Shown: positions 35,914 to 47,339 of the stretch, in pieces
How positions within the stretch are numbered: position 1 is the stretch's first letter
How the letters are laid out: every line of letters starts with the position of its first letter
Assembly (NCBI RefSeq): GCF_029962835.1
Contig: NC_080577.1
Location: forward strand, 5,828,001 to 5,892,000
Source: Magnolia sinica
Taxonomy: Eukaryota > Streptophyta > Magnoliopsida > Magnoliales > Magnoliaceae
Length of the DNA stretch: 64,000 nt
Reading direction: 5' to 3'
The notes under the pieces: model-generated
The model's input: the letters and a program-made list of their open reading frames with translations, nothing else
Database searches by the model: none
What the model was told of the DNA's origin: nothing
Made by a program: the position numbers and the translations under genes

Positions 35914-38823
35914 TGTCATGTGGGGCCCACTTTATTAAGGCCTCTGGTGTCCTAAACCCCAGACATGCGTGGGAGTGAGCTGGTATGAATTAAATGCTCA
36001 CATGCTGTCAGCTGTGGCTAATCATCACATGAACGTCGACCTTATTATATGAATACTATTGACATTGTCAAGGCTCCAGTATAGACAAGTGGAGGCAATG
36101 GACCTGTCATCCTGACTGCTGTTCTAATATGCCCCACCATGAATGGGGGACTTCCCAAAATTGACTTATGTTGAACAATCCAATCCTTACGTTGTAACCT
36201 GAATCCACTTGCTGTCTGGGTCTGTGTTGTGTGTAAAATCTACACCTGTTCTGTTCTTCTTCCTGCGCGGGCTGATTTAGTTCAAGGTGCTGCAACGGCA
36301 TGTGGAGGGTAAAGTCTTGGAGGATAGGGTCTCTCGGTTGTAGTTTGTCGGAGTTTTATCCTCTTCTTATTTTCTTTCCCTTTCTGGATTTCCTTCTGTG
36401 TGGGTTGTGTATTTGCTATATGACAGGTGAGGCCCGTTATTTTGTAGAGCCCACCCGACATGGCTGTATATCTCCTTTTGGTAATCAAATACAGGTGGGC
36501 TGATTCAACCTATTTCCTTAAAATAAAAAATAAAAAATCCACACCTCAATGTTTGTGAAATTAAAATCAGCCAAATCCACAACTAAGGTAGACAACAGAG
36601 AAAGGAATAATGGAAAGGGAACGCCAACTAAAGGTTTGTGTGTGTGGGCCAGTAGAGTGTGTATATCCCATCAAATACATTAATCAAGTATATTTCACAC
36701 AAGGATGAATAGGCATTCCCTCCAAAACTTAGGCAGGCCCCACAATTTAAATTTAGATTTTACATTGTTTCTCTTGGTGTGCCACCCCCAAGTTTTGGAT
36801 TTGGTTATTTTGATCAATAAGGCCCACATGAGATGTTGCATTGATGTACAGAGTGGATGTCACATTTGCACAAATTGTGTGTTTTGTGCAATTGGGTCCT
36901 ACCTTAACGTGATAACGAGTTGTTTTCTTTTACTTTCCTTTCTTCGCCTCATGTTTCATTTTATATATATTGTTATTTACGGTATTGTTTGAGCTATCCT
37001 AGCCTCATCACAACCCTATACTTGGGGAGTGAACATGAAGTGTAATTGGACTTAGTAGTCCTTTTTTTATAGATTGGATTTGGGGTTGTTTGTGCAATTC
37101 AATCAAACATAAGGCTACACATGTGATCAAGCTAAGGCTTATATTTAGTTTATGAGTGCAATTAGAAAGTGTGGGTGTGCCAGAGTCATACCTAAGTCAA
37201 TATTTAATTAAACGTTGGATTCGAAAATCCAGTTGTTGTTCCAACCACCAGTTATAATCAACGATTCGGTGATTTGCGAAAGGGTAGGGGTGGGTCCTTC
37301 CTAATAAACGAAAGAAAGTTAAAAAAATAATGATTTTATTAGTATGTAGATGTGGCTCATTATAATAAACTTAGAGAAAATGAAGAAAAAAAAACACTTA
37401 ATTTGTCCATATGAATAGACAATTCAGGTGGATGGTTAGTAGGCTTTAACCAAGATAATTGATTGTCCAAGTAAGAACTTAGTTGATTGGGATCTAACAA
37501 TATATAATTGTGGATATTTAATATAATTCTATGGTACTGTAGTAATGGCGCCAAACAATAATGATTTATGCTAAGACTAGGCTATGTTAAGATAAACAAA
37601 AAGATAAATGTAAAAGAAGATTGATTGTGGCGTCAGTATCGAGCTCTTCATCGCATGTTCTTTTTATAGGTTATTGAGGTGCAAAATCCTCGTTAGGTTT
37701 TCTAGATCGTCTATGATCCTTGCATCTGTTACTTCCATTCCAAATGGGGAGATCTCCATAAATATGAAACTGTTGATTTACGAGTATCCATTTTTTTGTA
37801 GATGCTCTCCTATAGGGTCTTCAAGATGTTGTTGCATGTAAAAATAGCTTGATTAGATCTATCTCCACTATTTGTCCATTATGATTGTGGAACTGGTGGG
37901 ATCAGATCCACCCCATTGAGCTCTCCCATTCTTTTGATTCCAATCTGCTCTAATATGGACCCATTTGATTGATTTCTATTCATTCAACTATCGGTCCAAT
38001 CTTAGGATATTGGGAATCTTCGTTATTGCAGCAAAGCATTCGAAAGCCTTTGAAAAGATCTCATATTTTAGAAGGATTGCGAGAAACGGCCTTTCCAAGT
38101 ATCATATCGAGATCCATAAAGGAATCTTGCCTTGGTGTTTTATAGATATGCTAGGTACGCTACTTCATTTAAATGCGACACAAATTATGAACACGTGTTA
38201 TTCAACATTTCGATCTCCTAAAGTCATGCGAACAGTTCTATGCCACCACATTAATAACGGAAGATGTATCGTTGAAGAAAAGATGGTGATACATATCTTC
38301 ATATCTGAGTACGATTTTGCTAACGTTGAATAATATCAATACATGACGATTTCTTATTGGTCTACGTCGCTGCGCCAAAAATAGGTGTAAATAAGGCTTA
38401 ATGCAGTGTTGGATGGTAATGAAATATATCCATACTTTTAAAATAAAAACAAAGAGAAGATGAGTTGTTGACCATATTAATAAGATGGGCGGTGGCAATG
38501 AGTTTATTGGTCTCAAGCCCTTGTAACTATACTCATTTTCTGGATTCACCAAGGGACTTCCCCCGCACAACTATACGCACTAAAGGACTTCCTCTGCACT
38601 AGCCAAACAAGGCACAGGCATGCATGTTTTAGGCCATTCACTAGGCACACCTCACTGTTCATGCATGTTGTGATAAAGGTATTGCACCCCAAATTTCAGG
38701 CTTGTCCATTCACTTACTGGACTGTCCATCATGTGGGGGCATACTTAGATTGCCCATCCCTCTCAGAGCACTTCGATGGAATGATCCTAACCATCCGATG
38801 AGGGGTTTGGTAAAATGTGTGTG

Positions 38824-38854
<31 letters not shown>

Positions 38855-39079
38855 GCCTAATCGTTGAATCACTTTGATCAAAGATTTTGACCATCCAATT
38901 ATTATTATTATTTTTAAAGAATCACACATCCATTAACCATTTCAATTGGGTCGAAGAGGAGAGCGACTTGGGCATGGTTGTGGATTTGCTTTCCAGGGAG
39001 GGGCCACCCCCCTCTTAGATTATCCATTATTGGAAATTAAGGTTGGATCGCATCAGGAAAAACTCCACCCTCACCTTGT
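35914..39079. other. Non-coding stretch with old repeat debris
   Basis: No gene was recognised. Possible MITE debris lies at 36540-36890 (paired 'GTGGATGTCACATTTG' type words). The longest frame (37965-38333, plus) has no domain I know and no splice context. A (TG)n run at 38817-38832 is followed by (TA)n at 38837-38854. Confidence 0.4.
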
Positions 39080-39243
39080 AGCAGATCCTGAGAGAGGCTA
39101 ACAAATTGGTGGATGTTTTGGCTCGTATGGGCAGCGCCACTCAGTCCAATACGATCTTCGCTACTCCAGCAGATTTGCCTCTCCTATCTAGAGGAGAGAT
39201 TGTTATGGATTGGACGAGCCTTGGCTCGGTTAGGGAGTCCTAA
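39080..39243 (+). mobile_element. LINE (L1-type) RNase H domain fragment
   Basis: The plus strand encodes ILREANKLVDVLARMGS followed by a proline/leucine-rich tail to a stop at 39243. The 'REAN..VD.LARMG' pattern is the C-terminal end of the RNase H domain found at the 3' side of plant L1 elements. The upstream sequence (38960-39075) continues the similarity with breaks. The DNA to about 39790 may be the LINE's 3' untranslated part. Confidence 0.7.
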
Positions 39244-40117
39244 GGATCCCTTTCCTTGTTTCCTGTTATTCTTTCCTTTCTTTTAGTCCGATTTTCTGTC
39301 GCTCGGAAAATTGTTACAATAGGCAGATCCCTCTCCCTTTTTGTTTAGGTGTTTAGCCTGAAAGCATACTAGGCTTTCCAGCCTTCTTGATGCGGACATC
39401 AGTGATGCACCATTTAGAGTGTACCAGAGGAGTAGGCATCGCCGACAGAGTACCAGAGTGGAGGAGTTGATGTGGATGGACGTTGGGTTCATCGGACCCA
39501 TTTTCTGACGCAATACGAGTGCAAGAGTGGTATGACTGCACCATGATCATAGATCCATGGGTCAGATTTCACACCCTACCACACGGGTGTTTTAGTTTTA
39601 GGCGTTTTTGTTCTTTTCCTTCTTTCAGGGACTTTATCGCACTTTCTTTACTTTTTGTCTCTTTTTTTTGTTGTTGTTATTTTTCTTATTTTCAGGAGCT
39701 TTATTGCACTTTTACTTCTTCCATAGTTATATATACGTTGTTAGAAATTATATTTTGATTATTATTGAATGAATAGAAATTCGTTTCTTTTCTTCCTCTT
39801 TATTCAAGAGATTATGGTTTTATGATTGGCCCTTGGGTGTTAAGGATTTCACCCCGATTTCAGGTTCCTTCTTTATAGATCTTCGAGGTGCAGGAAAAGG
39901 TGAGAATTATCCTCATTCTTTTCTTTTAATGACAAAAGGACCTGTATTTTCTTCATCGTGAACCCTTCATTCTTCATCCCTTTTGTTCATCTTTGGATAT
40001 CCCCTTTTTAGTTTGAATGGAAAAGAGGGATGGTTAGTCCGTAGAATTAGATCTAAATTTGACTGTAGACTGACTTATATATGCTAGATCTGGGATATTC
40101 TCATATCCCTAGGTTCT

Positions 40118-40193
<76 letters not shown>

Positions 40194-40397
40194 ATATCTA
40201 TATATATATATGATCTTGATGGAATGACCTCATCTTTGTCTTGAAGTTTACTTAATCCTTTTGACTGAAAACGGTTAATTAATTAGTGTATTTATTTGAA
40301 CATTCTTTAACTTAATTATATATGCATGTAGGATTAGGTCATCACATGTCCCTGCATCACTTCCTCCTTAAATGAAATACATATGCTCATTTTTCCA

Positions 40398-40430
<33 letters not shown>

Positions 40431-40640
40431 ACTTCAACATAAAAAGTTGCTGCTCATATACAAAACTCTAAATGCTTGAGGAAAGCAAGTGAAACACATC
40501 CACAACTGTCATGCTAGCTTCTAATCGTTGGTGGAACTTCATATTGAGTGAACTAGAGATGCAGAAATATTAATGTGAACTGTTCATCATGTAGGGTTCA
40601 TCTTTAATTGCTCATCTCTCTCAAATCACTTTTATTCCCA
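39244..40640. other. Possible LINE 3' tail, then (TA)n and poly(A)
   Basis: After the LINE fragment comes T-rich non-coding DNA. A (TA)n run of about 90 bp lies at 40121-40210, with a few CA interruptions. A pure A run of about 28 bases at 40401-40428 looks like a retroposon tail whose body I cannot name. No gene was seen. Confidence 0.5.
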
Positions 40641-40643
40641 CTA

Positions 40644-41060
40644 GGGCGTGTTTGGACAGTTCCATCCCATAGGATTAGATTGTATTAGGGTGGATGGCGG
40701 GTAATGATGGCTACGTCAGTGGATTGCTGTCAATCTCATGGGATTGCTATATCCAGGGAATCTACCACTGAGTATGTTTTGGCCCGCTTGGCCAATCTCG
40801 GGATTACGCCTGGCCAATCCCTTCCAATCCGTCCACCCAAACATGTCCCAGGCAAAATAAATGGGATTAGGAGGGATCGGGTAGATTTCAAGGTAATAAT
40901 AGTGATGTCAGTGGATTGCTGGCAATCCCATGGGATTGCTCCAATCCAGGCAGAAGTTCAACGTGCCTGTTTGGCACGCCCGGCCAATCGCGGGATTGCT
41001 CTTTCCAATCCCTTCCAATACAATCTAATCCCATCCAGTCTGCCCGGCCAAACAGGCCCC
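40644..41060. mobile_element. GGGCNTGTTTGG-type MITE, paired ends
   Basis: The left end is GGGCGTGTTTGGACAG and the right end is CGGCCAAACAGGCCCC, an inverted pair. The interior contains two copies of the module 'GGTAATGATGGCTACGTCAG' / 'GGTAATAATAGTGATGTCAG' and of 'CAATCCCATGGGATTG'. The flanks extend the inverted pair to CACTA...TAGTG. No clear target duplication was found. Confidence 0.7.
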
Positions 41061-42510
41061 TAGTGGTTCCGTGAAGTGGACCTACTATATGAGCATATAA
41101 ACCAAACTTATCACCTGTTGTAATAATAATAATAATAATAAAAGTAATTTATTTGGCGGTATCCAAATGTCCCGAAGTAAAAAGAACGAGGAAATGAAAC
41201 CCACGGGGATTGTCTTAGCCTGTATGTGGAGATACTACATCTTCATGGAAATAGTGCACCTTCTTTTAAGTATCATCTACCACAACAAAAAGTACACGTG
41301 GTGTGCTCCCACCTTTTTGAAAAAAAAAGTACAAATACATAAACAAAAAAAATAGTATAATCTATTAATAGAATACAAATAATGTGCATTTTTTTTGAGA
41401 AAGAAGATATGCAGTGGGTTATGTCCAAGACATATATGTGGCCCACCCAATGTACAGACCAATTTGATTTTATTTTTTTCACAATAAAGGTGCGAGTCTC
41501 AATCGGCCTCGATGGTCCGGATTTTTGGGAGCTCCCTGATCTAGGTTGAGGGTCTCCTTTTCCTGGATATAGTGGGCCTGGGGCAGTTGGGCTCGTCTCT
41601 GGTGGAGGCAACCAGTGACCCAAGTTTGAGCTCAGGGTGCCTGGGCTTTTTTTTTTTCTTCCTTCTTGTGGGATGTCCTTTTGTTTTTCTTGCCTTTCAT
41701 TTTCCTGCTAGATTATGATAGGCTTCGCCCAGGTCCTTTTTTTTCTAGGGAAGCCCGCATGTCCATTATCATTTATATTTTGCCTCATGGATGATTGTAG
41801 GTTAATTTCTTGAAAAAAAAATAAATAAATACAACTTATAATTTTGTTGCTATGAAAAATTGGCTGTGAATTCATTCAGCTGGGAGCCACGAAAAGAAAC
41901 AGGCTACATCTATTGCATGGATCCGCTTTACAGCACTCAATATACATGCAAAGAGAAATTACTCACGACATTAATTCATATACAACATGCATAAAAATTT
42001 TGAATGACATGCGGGACATCCGATCATGGATCTGCTTGGTTTTAGGGAAATGCTTTCATCATGGAGAGGAAAAGCGCTATGTGAATGCATGGAGAGGAAA
42101 TATAAAGAGCACTGTGTACCCTGCAGAAAACCAATGGTTGGTGTTCCATACCAACTGTTTCCTATGGTATGGCCCACGTAAGTTTTCAATCATCATGATT
42201 TCTTCGTTCGTTCCATCGTACATAAGAGGCACCGTGCCTGATGAACAGGTTGGATCAAATGAAAGTTTCACCCACTACTAGCACTGAGGCTGGCGCGGTT
42301 CTTTGCAAATATGAGAATAGGAGACAAGAAAATCATAAACTAATTATTTCATCTGTGGCAAAATCAGTTTAGATAACATCTGTAGAATCCTTACAAACTA
42401 ATATCCTATGTTGGGTCCAAATTCAGATGACTTTCATCCCAAGATTGCCGGAAGATTAGAATGTAGAGGACACAGGTGAAGCTGTTGCTCGGGGACAATT
42501 GGAAAGGAGG
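41061..42510. other. Non-coding stretch, repeat debris
   Basis: It holds an (AAT)n run (41119-41142), T- and A-rich runs near 41645-41660 and 41812-41830, and 'TATGGCCCACGTAAG' type MITE words near 42160-42260. The frame at 41913-42281 overlaps such debris and has no domain. Confidence 0.4.
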
Positions 42511-42960
42511 CAGATGAAGCTGGTGGACATTCGTCGCAGTCAGTGAGCATGGAGAAATCAGCTGGACATCCGCCCGCCTTCTAAAGAGAATTTCCTCCTA
42601 AGTTTGCTCCAATAACAGATTTTTTGAGTCGCTGCATGTAGTGAACCCAGATGAAGTTGGTGGACATTCTTCGTTGTTGAGCATGGATAAATCAACTGGG
42701 CATCCACCCGCATCCAGAAGAATTTCGTCCCAAGTTTTCTCCAAGAAAAGATTACTCGAGTGGTTGCATGGAGCCAACCCAAATGAAGTTGGTGTTTGAG
42801 AATATTAGTTGTAGTAGCCTATGGAGGAATTGTCTAGGCATCCACCCCGTCTGTAAAATTTTCATTCAAGATGAGAATTTCGGAGTCGTTGAATGGAGTG
42901 CACCCAGATGTATTTAGTGCTTGAGGAGGTTCGTTGTAGTTGCTTGTAGAGAAATCAGCT
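42511..42960. repeat. Four tandem units of 125-137 bp in NAC exon
   Basis: Units start at about 42511, 42648, 42780 and 42905, each opening with CARATGAAGTTGGTG or a variant. Each then carries 'TTGAGCATGGAGAAATCA', 'CATCCACCCGC' and 'AATTTC'. The array covers the end of the pseudogene's last exon and continues past its stop. The last exon of the neighbouring gene (50432-50671) holds only one partial unit. Confidence 0.75.
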
Positions 42961-43300
42961 AGATATCCACCTGCCTCCATAACAATTCCCGCCTGAGGTT
43001 GCTGAAAGAATGGAATCTTAGAGTCATCACATTGAGCGCGCCAAAATGACATTGATTCTTTGAGACATTCATCCATGTTTGATTGATCAGTGGCTTCAAC
43101 AGCATGCTTTGCTCTCCATCTATTCTTGTGGATTCGTCATAGAACCAATCCACTCATCTAGCATGAAAATCAAAATACAAGAAAGTTTAGTAAACAAAGA
43201 AAGGAAGAAAACATTAATCACTTAGAAATTATAATGATTAGATTTAAAAGAGAAATAATGAAAATAATGCACTGTGGACAGCACTTTTAGATGGCCTAGA

Positions 43301-44469
43301 TGAAAACTAGGCCATTCATCTCAAGAGGCAGTCCACTTAAATGACTAATGAGGATTACTGTAATGGGCGTGTGGGAATGTAATGTAAGGAAGGCCTCGAT
43401 GAGGTCGATCACTGTTTTGCTCAATGAAGCTCTCTAGATTTCTTATAGAATTTCATCAAATCCAAGGGTGTTAAAATAAAAATATTTTTTAATAAATTTG
43501 AAAATAAATTAATTGATGATAAAAAAAATAAATTTATAATTCTTTAAATAATGAGCTCAAACCTAGGATGATCTTTTATACTCAAACTCCCTAAAAACGT
43601 GACTTAATTACTACCTGTCACCGTTCCTATTAGACTTCATGTTTGTCAGCCAAAAATAGTAAATGCCCAATTTGGCCTAACCACATTATTCTCCTAATTT
43701 TTCTAAGCCCCTTTCATGGTGGAAACGACTCCTACAACTCAAAGGATCGTAAGTTATGATCAAATTAAAACTTACTAGTTATAATAAAAATGAAAAATAA
43801 AATGGACTTTTGACCATTAATCTGATGGAATCTCGCAAATCTAGCATGGGCAACTACACGTTGGCTAAAGTAGCGTCTCCTACCCAAAATCATATTTTGG
43901 TTGGCTACGAAGTAGCTTATCCTATCGAAAATCATATATGATATGTTGAAAAACTCATTCCGGTTTGTAAGAAATAACTGTTTTAAGGTTCTGATGGTCC
44001 TGTTCAATTCTACCTCTGATCGGGCAATATTCTCTGCTCCATCTTTGCAATGAACGTGTCCACGACCAGCGAACTTACAAAGCTTTAATTACTAGTAGGG
44101 CTGTCAACAGGCCCGGCTAGGGTTGGCTCGGCCGAATTTTGAACCATTTGGGATGCATCTATTCATAATTCTAAATTTGCCTCGCCCAAGCTCCGCCCAT
44201 TGGCAGCACGCATATATTGGAATACTTCTGTTAAAATATCTGTTGACAAAAGCTTTCACAGTCCACTTAACTCATTGGTATTTACGGTTCCTTAAGATAA
44301 CTATAATTTTGGGAGGAATAACATAATTCTAGTGCTCGCACAGCCACAACCCATACCAAGTTCTCATGCTAAGATGTCAATTGGTTATTGGGAACGTAAT
44401 GGCGCAACTAAAATATTGATAATTTGATGTGTCATTAGGGCTTTTTATTATATGCTTTTAAGTGAAAAT
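43301..44469. other. Unassigned insertion in the pseudogene intron
   Basis: This part has no counterpart in the intron of the intact paralogue. No gene is recognisable. A 'GGGCTGTCAACAGGCCCGGC' phrase near 44098 resembles an end of a hAT-like MITE. The rest may be an unrecognised retroelement piece. Confidence 0.35.
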
Positions 44470-44920
44470 TAGAGTTGTACACGAACCGAGTTAGCTCGTT
44501 AACTCGCTTGACTCGACTCGGCTTGAAACTGAGTTCAAGCCTTGTCGAGTTAATTTTTTGAGCTTGAAAAGATTTCGAACGAGTCCAAGCTAGACCGAAC
44601 TTGACTTGATTCGGAAATTGACTCGGTTCGAATCGATTTGACTTGGATCAGTTTCATTTAATATAAATATTTTGTAAATATTTACATTAAAAAATTATAT
44701 ATTATATATTGAATATTATATATTATATAAATTAAAAATCTTAAAATCTAAACTCAAACTCAACTTGTAGGCTCAAATTCTAACTCGGCTCGAGTTGGCC
44801 CGAGCTGCTGACCGAGCTGACTAGTAAGGCCTGAGGACCAGCCGGAGTCGAATTCAAGCTGAGGTAGCCAGTTGGCTGAGCCGGGCCAAGCTCGACTCGT
44901 TTAGCTCTTGTACAGCTCTA
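44470..44920. mobile_element. hAT-like MITE with paired ends
   Basis: The left end TAGAGTTGTACACGAACCGA pairs with the right end ...AGCTCTTGTACAGCTCTA. Both sides continue with GAGCT/AGCTCG-rich words ('GTTAGCTCG' against 'CGTTTAGCTC'). The middle is AT-rich. The flanks GTGAAAAT and CTGAAAAT suggest an 8-bp duplication, though two bases lie between the right end and the second copy. The family call is an inference. Confidence 0.6.
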
Positions 44921-45244
44921 GACTGAAAATGACTGCTCTAGAGCTATCCTATTGAGAAATGTCTCCGCTTGGACATCTGAATCATAATTCTCATTTATAA
45001 TTAATGAAGCACTCGTGTGCTAAATGAATAAATGTGCAAAACCGCATTTGAAACAATTTCTTTCATATTTTAGGGGTGATAAGCTGACAACCTTGTTTAT
45101 AGGAAGGAATAACAACAATCTTCTGAGCCCATTTAGCATGCATTGATTTAGGAAGAAGACTCCATTCAAAAGAAAATACAGGCTTACATTCTCTCTGAAC
45201 CGTTCCAACTAGACAGTGTTATATATATATACACACACACACAC

Positions 45245-46074
45245 GGTTCTATGCGGTCGAGTTCATGGGAACTTCCCATGAGGTCGAGCTGTGTGGACCC
45301 CACCATGATGTGTGTCTAACATCAATACCATGCATTTGATGGGTCCCCTTTATATGATGGGATATCCCAAAAATCAACCGTACACGGAACTCAGAGGGGC
45401 CATACCATCTAAAATCATGTGAAGACATCCCCAAAACATATAAAAGCACTTGGTGGGGCCCACCTGAAATTTGGATGCATCTGAAACTTGGTCTGACCCC
45501 TCACCCAAGTGGGACACACATAATGGATGGGATGGATTTATGAACCACATCTCGGTGAGCCCAACAAATGATTATGAATGTTTTAATGGGAAGGTAACCC
45601 CTCTCAACTTTTGTATGTGGTGTGGCCAACACAAGTCATGGATTGACTTGATTTTTAAGCCCGAGGCCCACCATGGAATGGTGCAACTGATTGATAGGGG
45701 TAGATGTTCGACACGCATCACGGTGGGGTCCACAAAGCTCGACCTCATAGGAAGTTCTGAACCCACTGAGATGTGGTTCACAAATCCAGCGCATCTCTCA
45801 TGTGTGTCCCACTTTGATGAGGGATCAGACCAAGTTTTAGACGCATCAAAATTTTAGGTGAACCTACCAAGTGTTTTTATATGTTTTAGGCACGTTTTCA
45901 TATGATTTTAGCTGGTATGACCCACCTTAGTTCCATATACGGCTGATTTTTGGGATATCCCATAATTTAAAGGGGACCCATCAAATGCACGGTGTTGATG
46001 TTAGGCATGCATCACAGTGGGGCCACACAGCTCGACCTCATGGGAACTTCCCACAGGGTCGACGGCATAGAACC
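45245..46074. mobile_element. Long palindromic TIR element, about 830 bp
   Basis: The first 52 and last 52 bases are inverted copies with few differences: GGTTCTATGCGGTCGAG... and ...GTCGACGGCATAGAACC, both with GGGAACTTCCCA and GAGGTCGAGCTGTGTGG. An extra terminus-like stretch ('AAGCTCGACCTCATAGG', 'GTTCTGAACC') sits inside at 45737-45766, so the element may be a composite of two copies. A TA/CA microsatellite (45220-45244) abuts the left end and no clear target duplication is visible. Non-coding. Confidence 0.85.
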
Positions 46075-46174
46075 ATTTCCCATATATATCAACCCAAAAA
46101 ATTGAAAAATCTGATGGCCAAAGAATTCCATTTCTTTTCTTCTTCTTGTTATTTTATTTATTTATTTATATTTT

Positions 46175-46350
46175 TATTAATGCAGACACTCACATCTACA
46201 CACACCACAATCGGTACTCAAACCCATTGAGTCCATCCCTAAGCATGGGTAAGGATCCGTGATACGTACGTATAAATTGTCCATGCAGGTCTTTATCAGC
46301 TTTGTGTTATTAGAAACATTTCTAACCACTGAGCTAGTAGCCAGTATGGC
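46175..46350 (-). mobile_element. tRNA-derived SINE remnant in the pseudogene intron
   Basis: The minus strand carries a box A-like 'TAGCTCAGTGGTTAGA' near 46340. The 'TTTGAGTACCG' and 'GTGTGTAGATGTGAGTGTCTGC' tail lies near 46185-46225. The same SINE sits at the matching place in the intact gene's intron (50885-51008), so its insertion predates the duplication. Confidence 0.65.
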
Positions 46351-47339
46351 CTAATTAAATTAAAGAAGTAAAGAATAAAAATAAAGAAAAACATCAAAAT
46401 AGAAATAAATATTGTATTCATTTCTCACCTTTTTACTGTGATCATCATGGCTCCCAACCAATCTCTTCATCTTCCCATGCTCAGTCTGACTCGCATTCGT
46501 AATCGAGGGAGGATCGACTTCATCGATCCTATATTCCATCCACTCAGTTTTCCCTATTATTCATGTGGTTATAAAGAGTCACTAGAGTCCATATACTTAT
46601 TATCTTATTATAAAGAGTCAAGATAATATACTCAAAACTACTATATGGTTAAAATAACTTTTTAACTTTGGTTATTACATGAATGAACTACCCATGCTCA
46701 GTTTAAGCATATCATGAAAAAGAATTTGTAACCTATAAATAAAATTTATAAAAATAAAAAAAATAAAATTTAAAAGATGAATATATTACCTTTTTCAGTT
46801 TCCTCTAATATCCCAATTGAATATGAAATATGCTGATTTTATCCCTACAATATACAAAGAAATATATAAATTTCGAGACATGCAAATGATAATGGCAAAA
46901 AAAAAAATAATAATAATAATAAATAAAATCTTAATTTATAATATTATTGTATAATAGTCCTAAAATTAAAACACAAATTTAGTAGCCTATAGGATAATGT
47001 AAGAAAAATATTCTAAAATATTAAAAAATTGAAGAAAATAAAACAACAATTACCCAATTTATATATTTCCATGAAAAATATTAAGTTTGTAGATGACATA
47101 TATTTGGTTTGTAAGCTTGCATGTTAGTCCTACTTATAGAGTTGGGAGGTTGTCTATATAATGACATGTGTCTTGTGTGAATGATGGAGATAGTTAGAAA
47201 AGTAGATATAAATGAAAATAGTAGAAGTAGTTAGAGAAAATAGATCTAAGTGAGAATAGTAAATGCATGTTAAAAAAAAAAAAAAAACACGGCAGATGAA
47301 ACTAGTGGATGTAGGCAAAGAAAGTAGAGGTGCATGAAA

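Larger units (their letters stand above)
42834..46560 (-). pseudogene. NAC pseudogene (copy C of the minus-strand cluster)
   Basis: Two exon remnants match the 260-residue NAC gene at 50.4-51.8 kb. The end of exon 2 (about 46560-46429) encodes EYRIDEVDPPSIT and ends at an AAAAAG|GTGAG donor. Exon 3 (43157-42834) opens after TGCTAG with ATGAGTGGATTGGTTC. Exon 1, the promoter and most of exon 2 are absent, and similarity stops near 46560. In exon 3 the cysteine codon of subdomain E (VLCRIHKN in the intact gene) is a TGA, and the frame is otherwise open to 42834. The intron between the two exons has grown to about 3.3 kb by transposon insertion (44470-44920, 45245-46074). It shares intron sequence with the intact gene on both sides of the insertion (43160-43300 with 50680-50810; 46085-46420 with 50826-51085), so it arose by segmental duplication and not by retroposition. 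Confidence 0.85.

Noticed and set aside
37540-37560. TGGCGCCA as a retroelement primer-binding site
   Set aside because: The short match stands alone, and no LTR end or internal coding was found next to it.
37965-38333. 122-codon plus-strand frame
   Set aside because: Longest frame in its region but with no recognisable motif. Overlapping frames on the other strand are almost as long, as expected by chance in this AT-rich stretch.
41913-42281. 122-codon plus-strand frame
   Set aside because: Its second half is MITE-type text ('GGTATGGCCCACG'), and no domain is present.
43765-44007. 80-codon minus-strand frame with basic residues
   Set aside because: No domain recognised. It sits in unassigned insertion DNA of the pseudogene intron, and coding support is absent.
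45471-45857. 128-codon plus-strand frame
   Set aside because: Lies wholly inside the palindromic element at 45245-46074. The opposite strand is open too because of the inverted structure.
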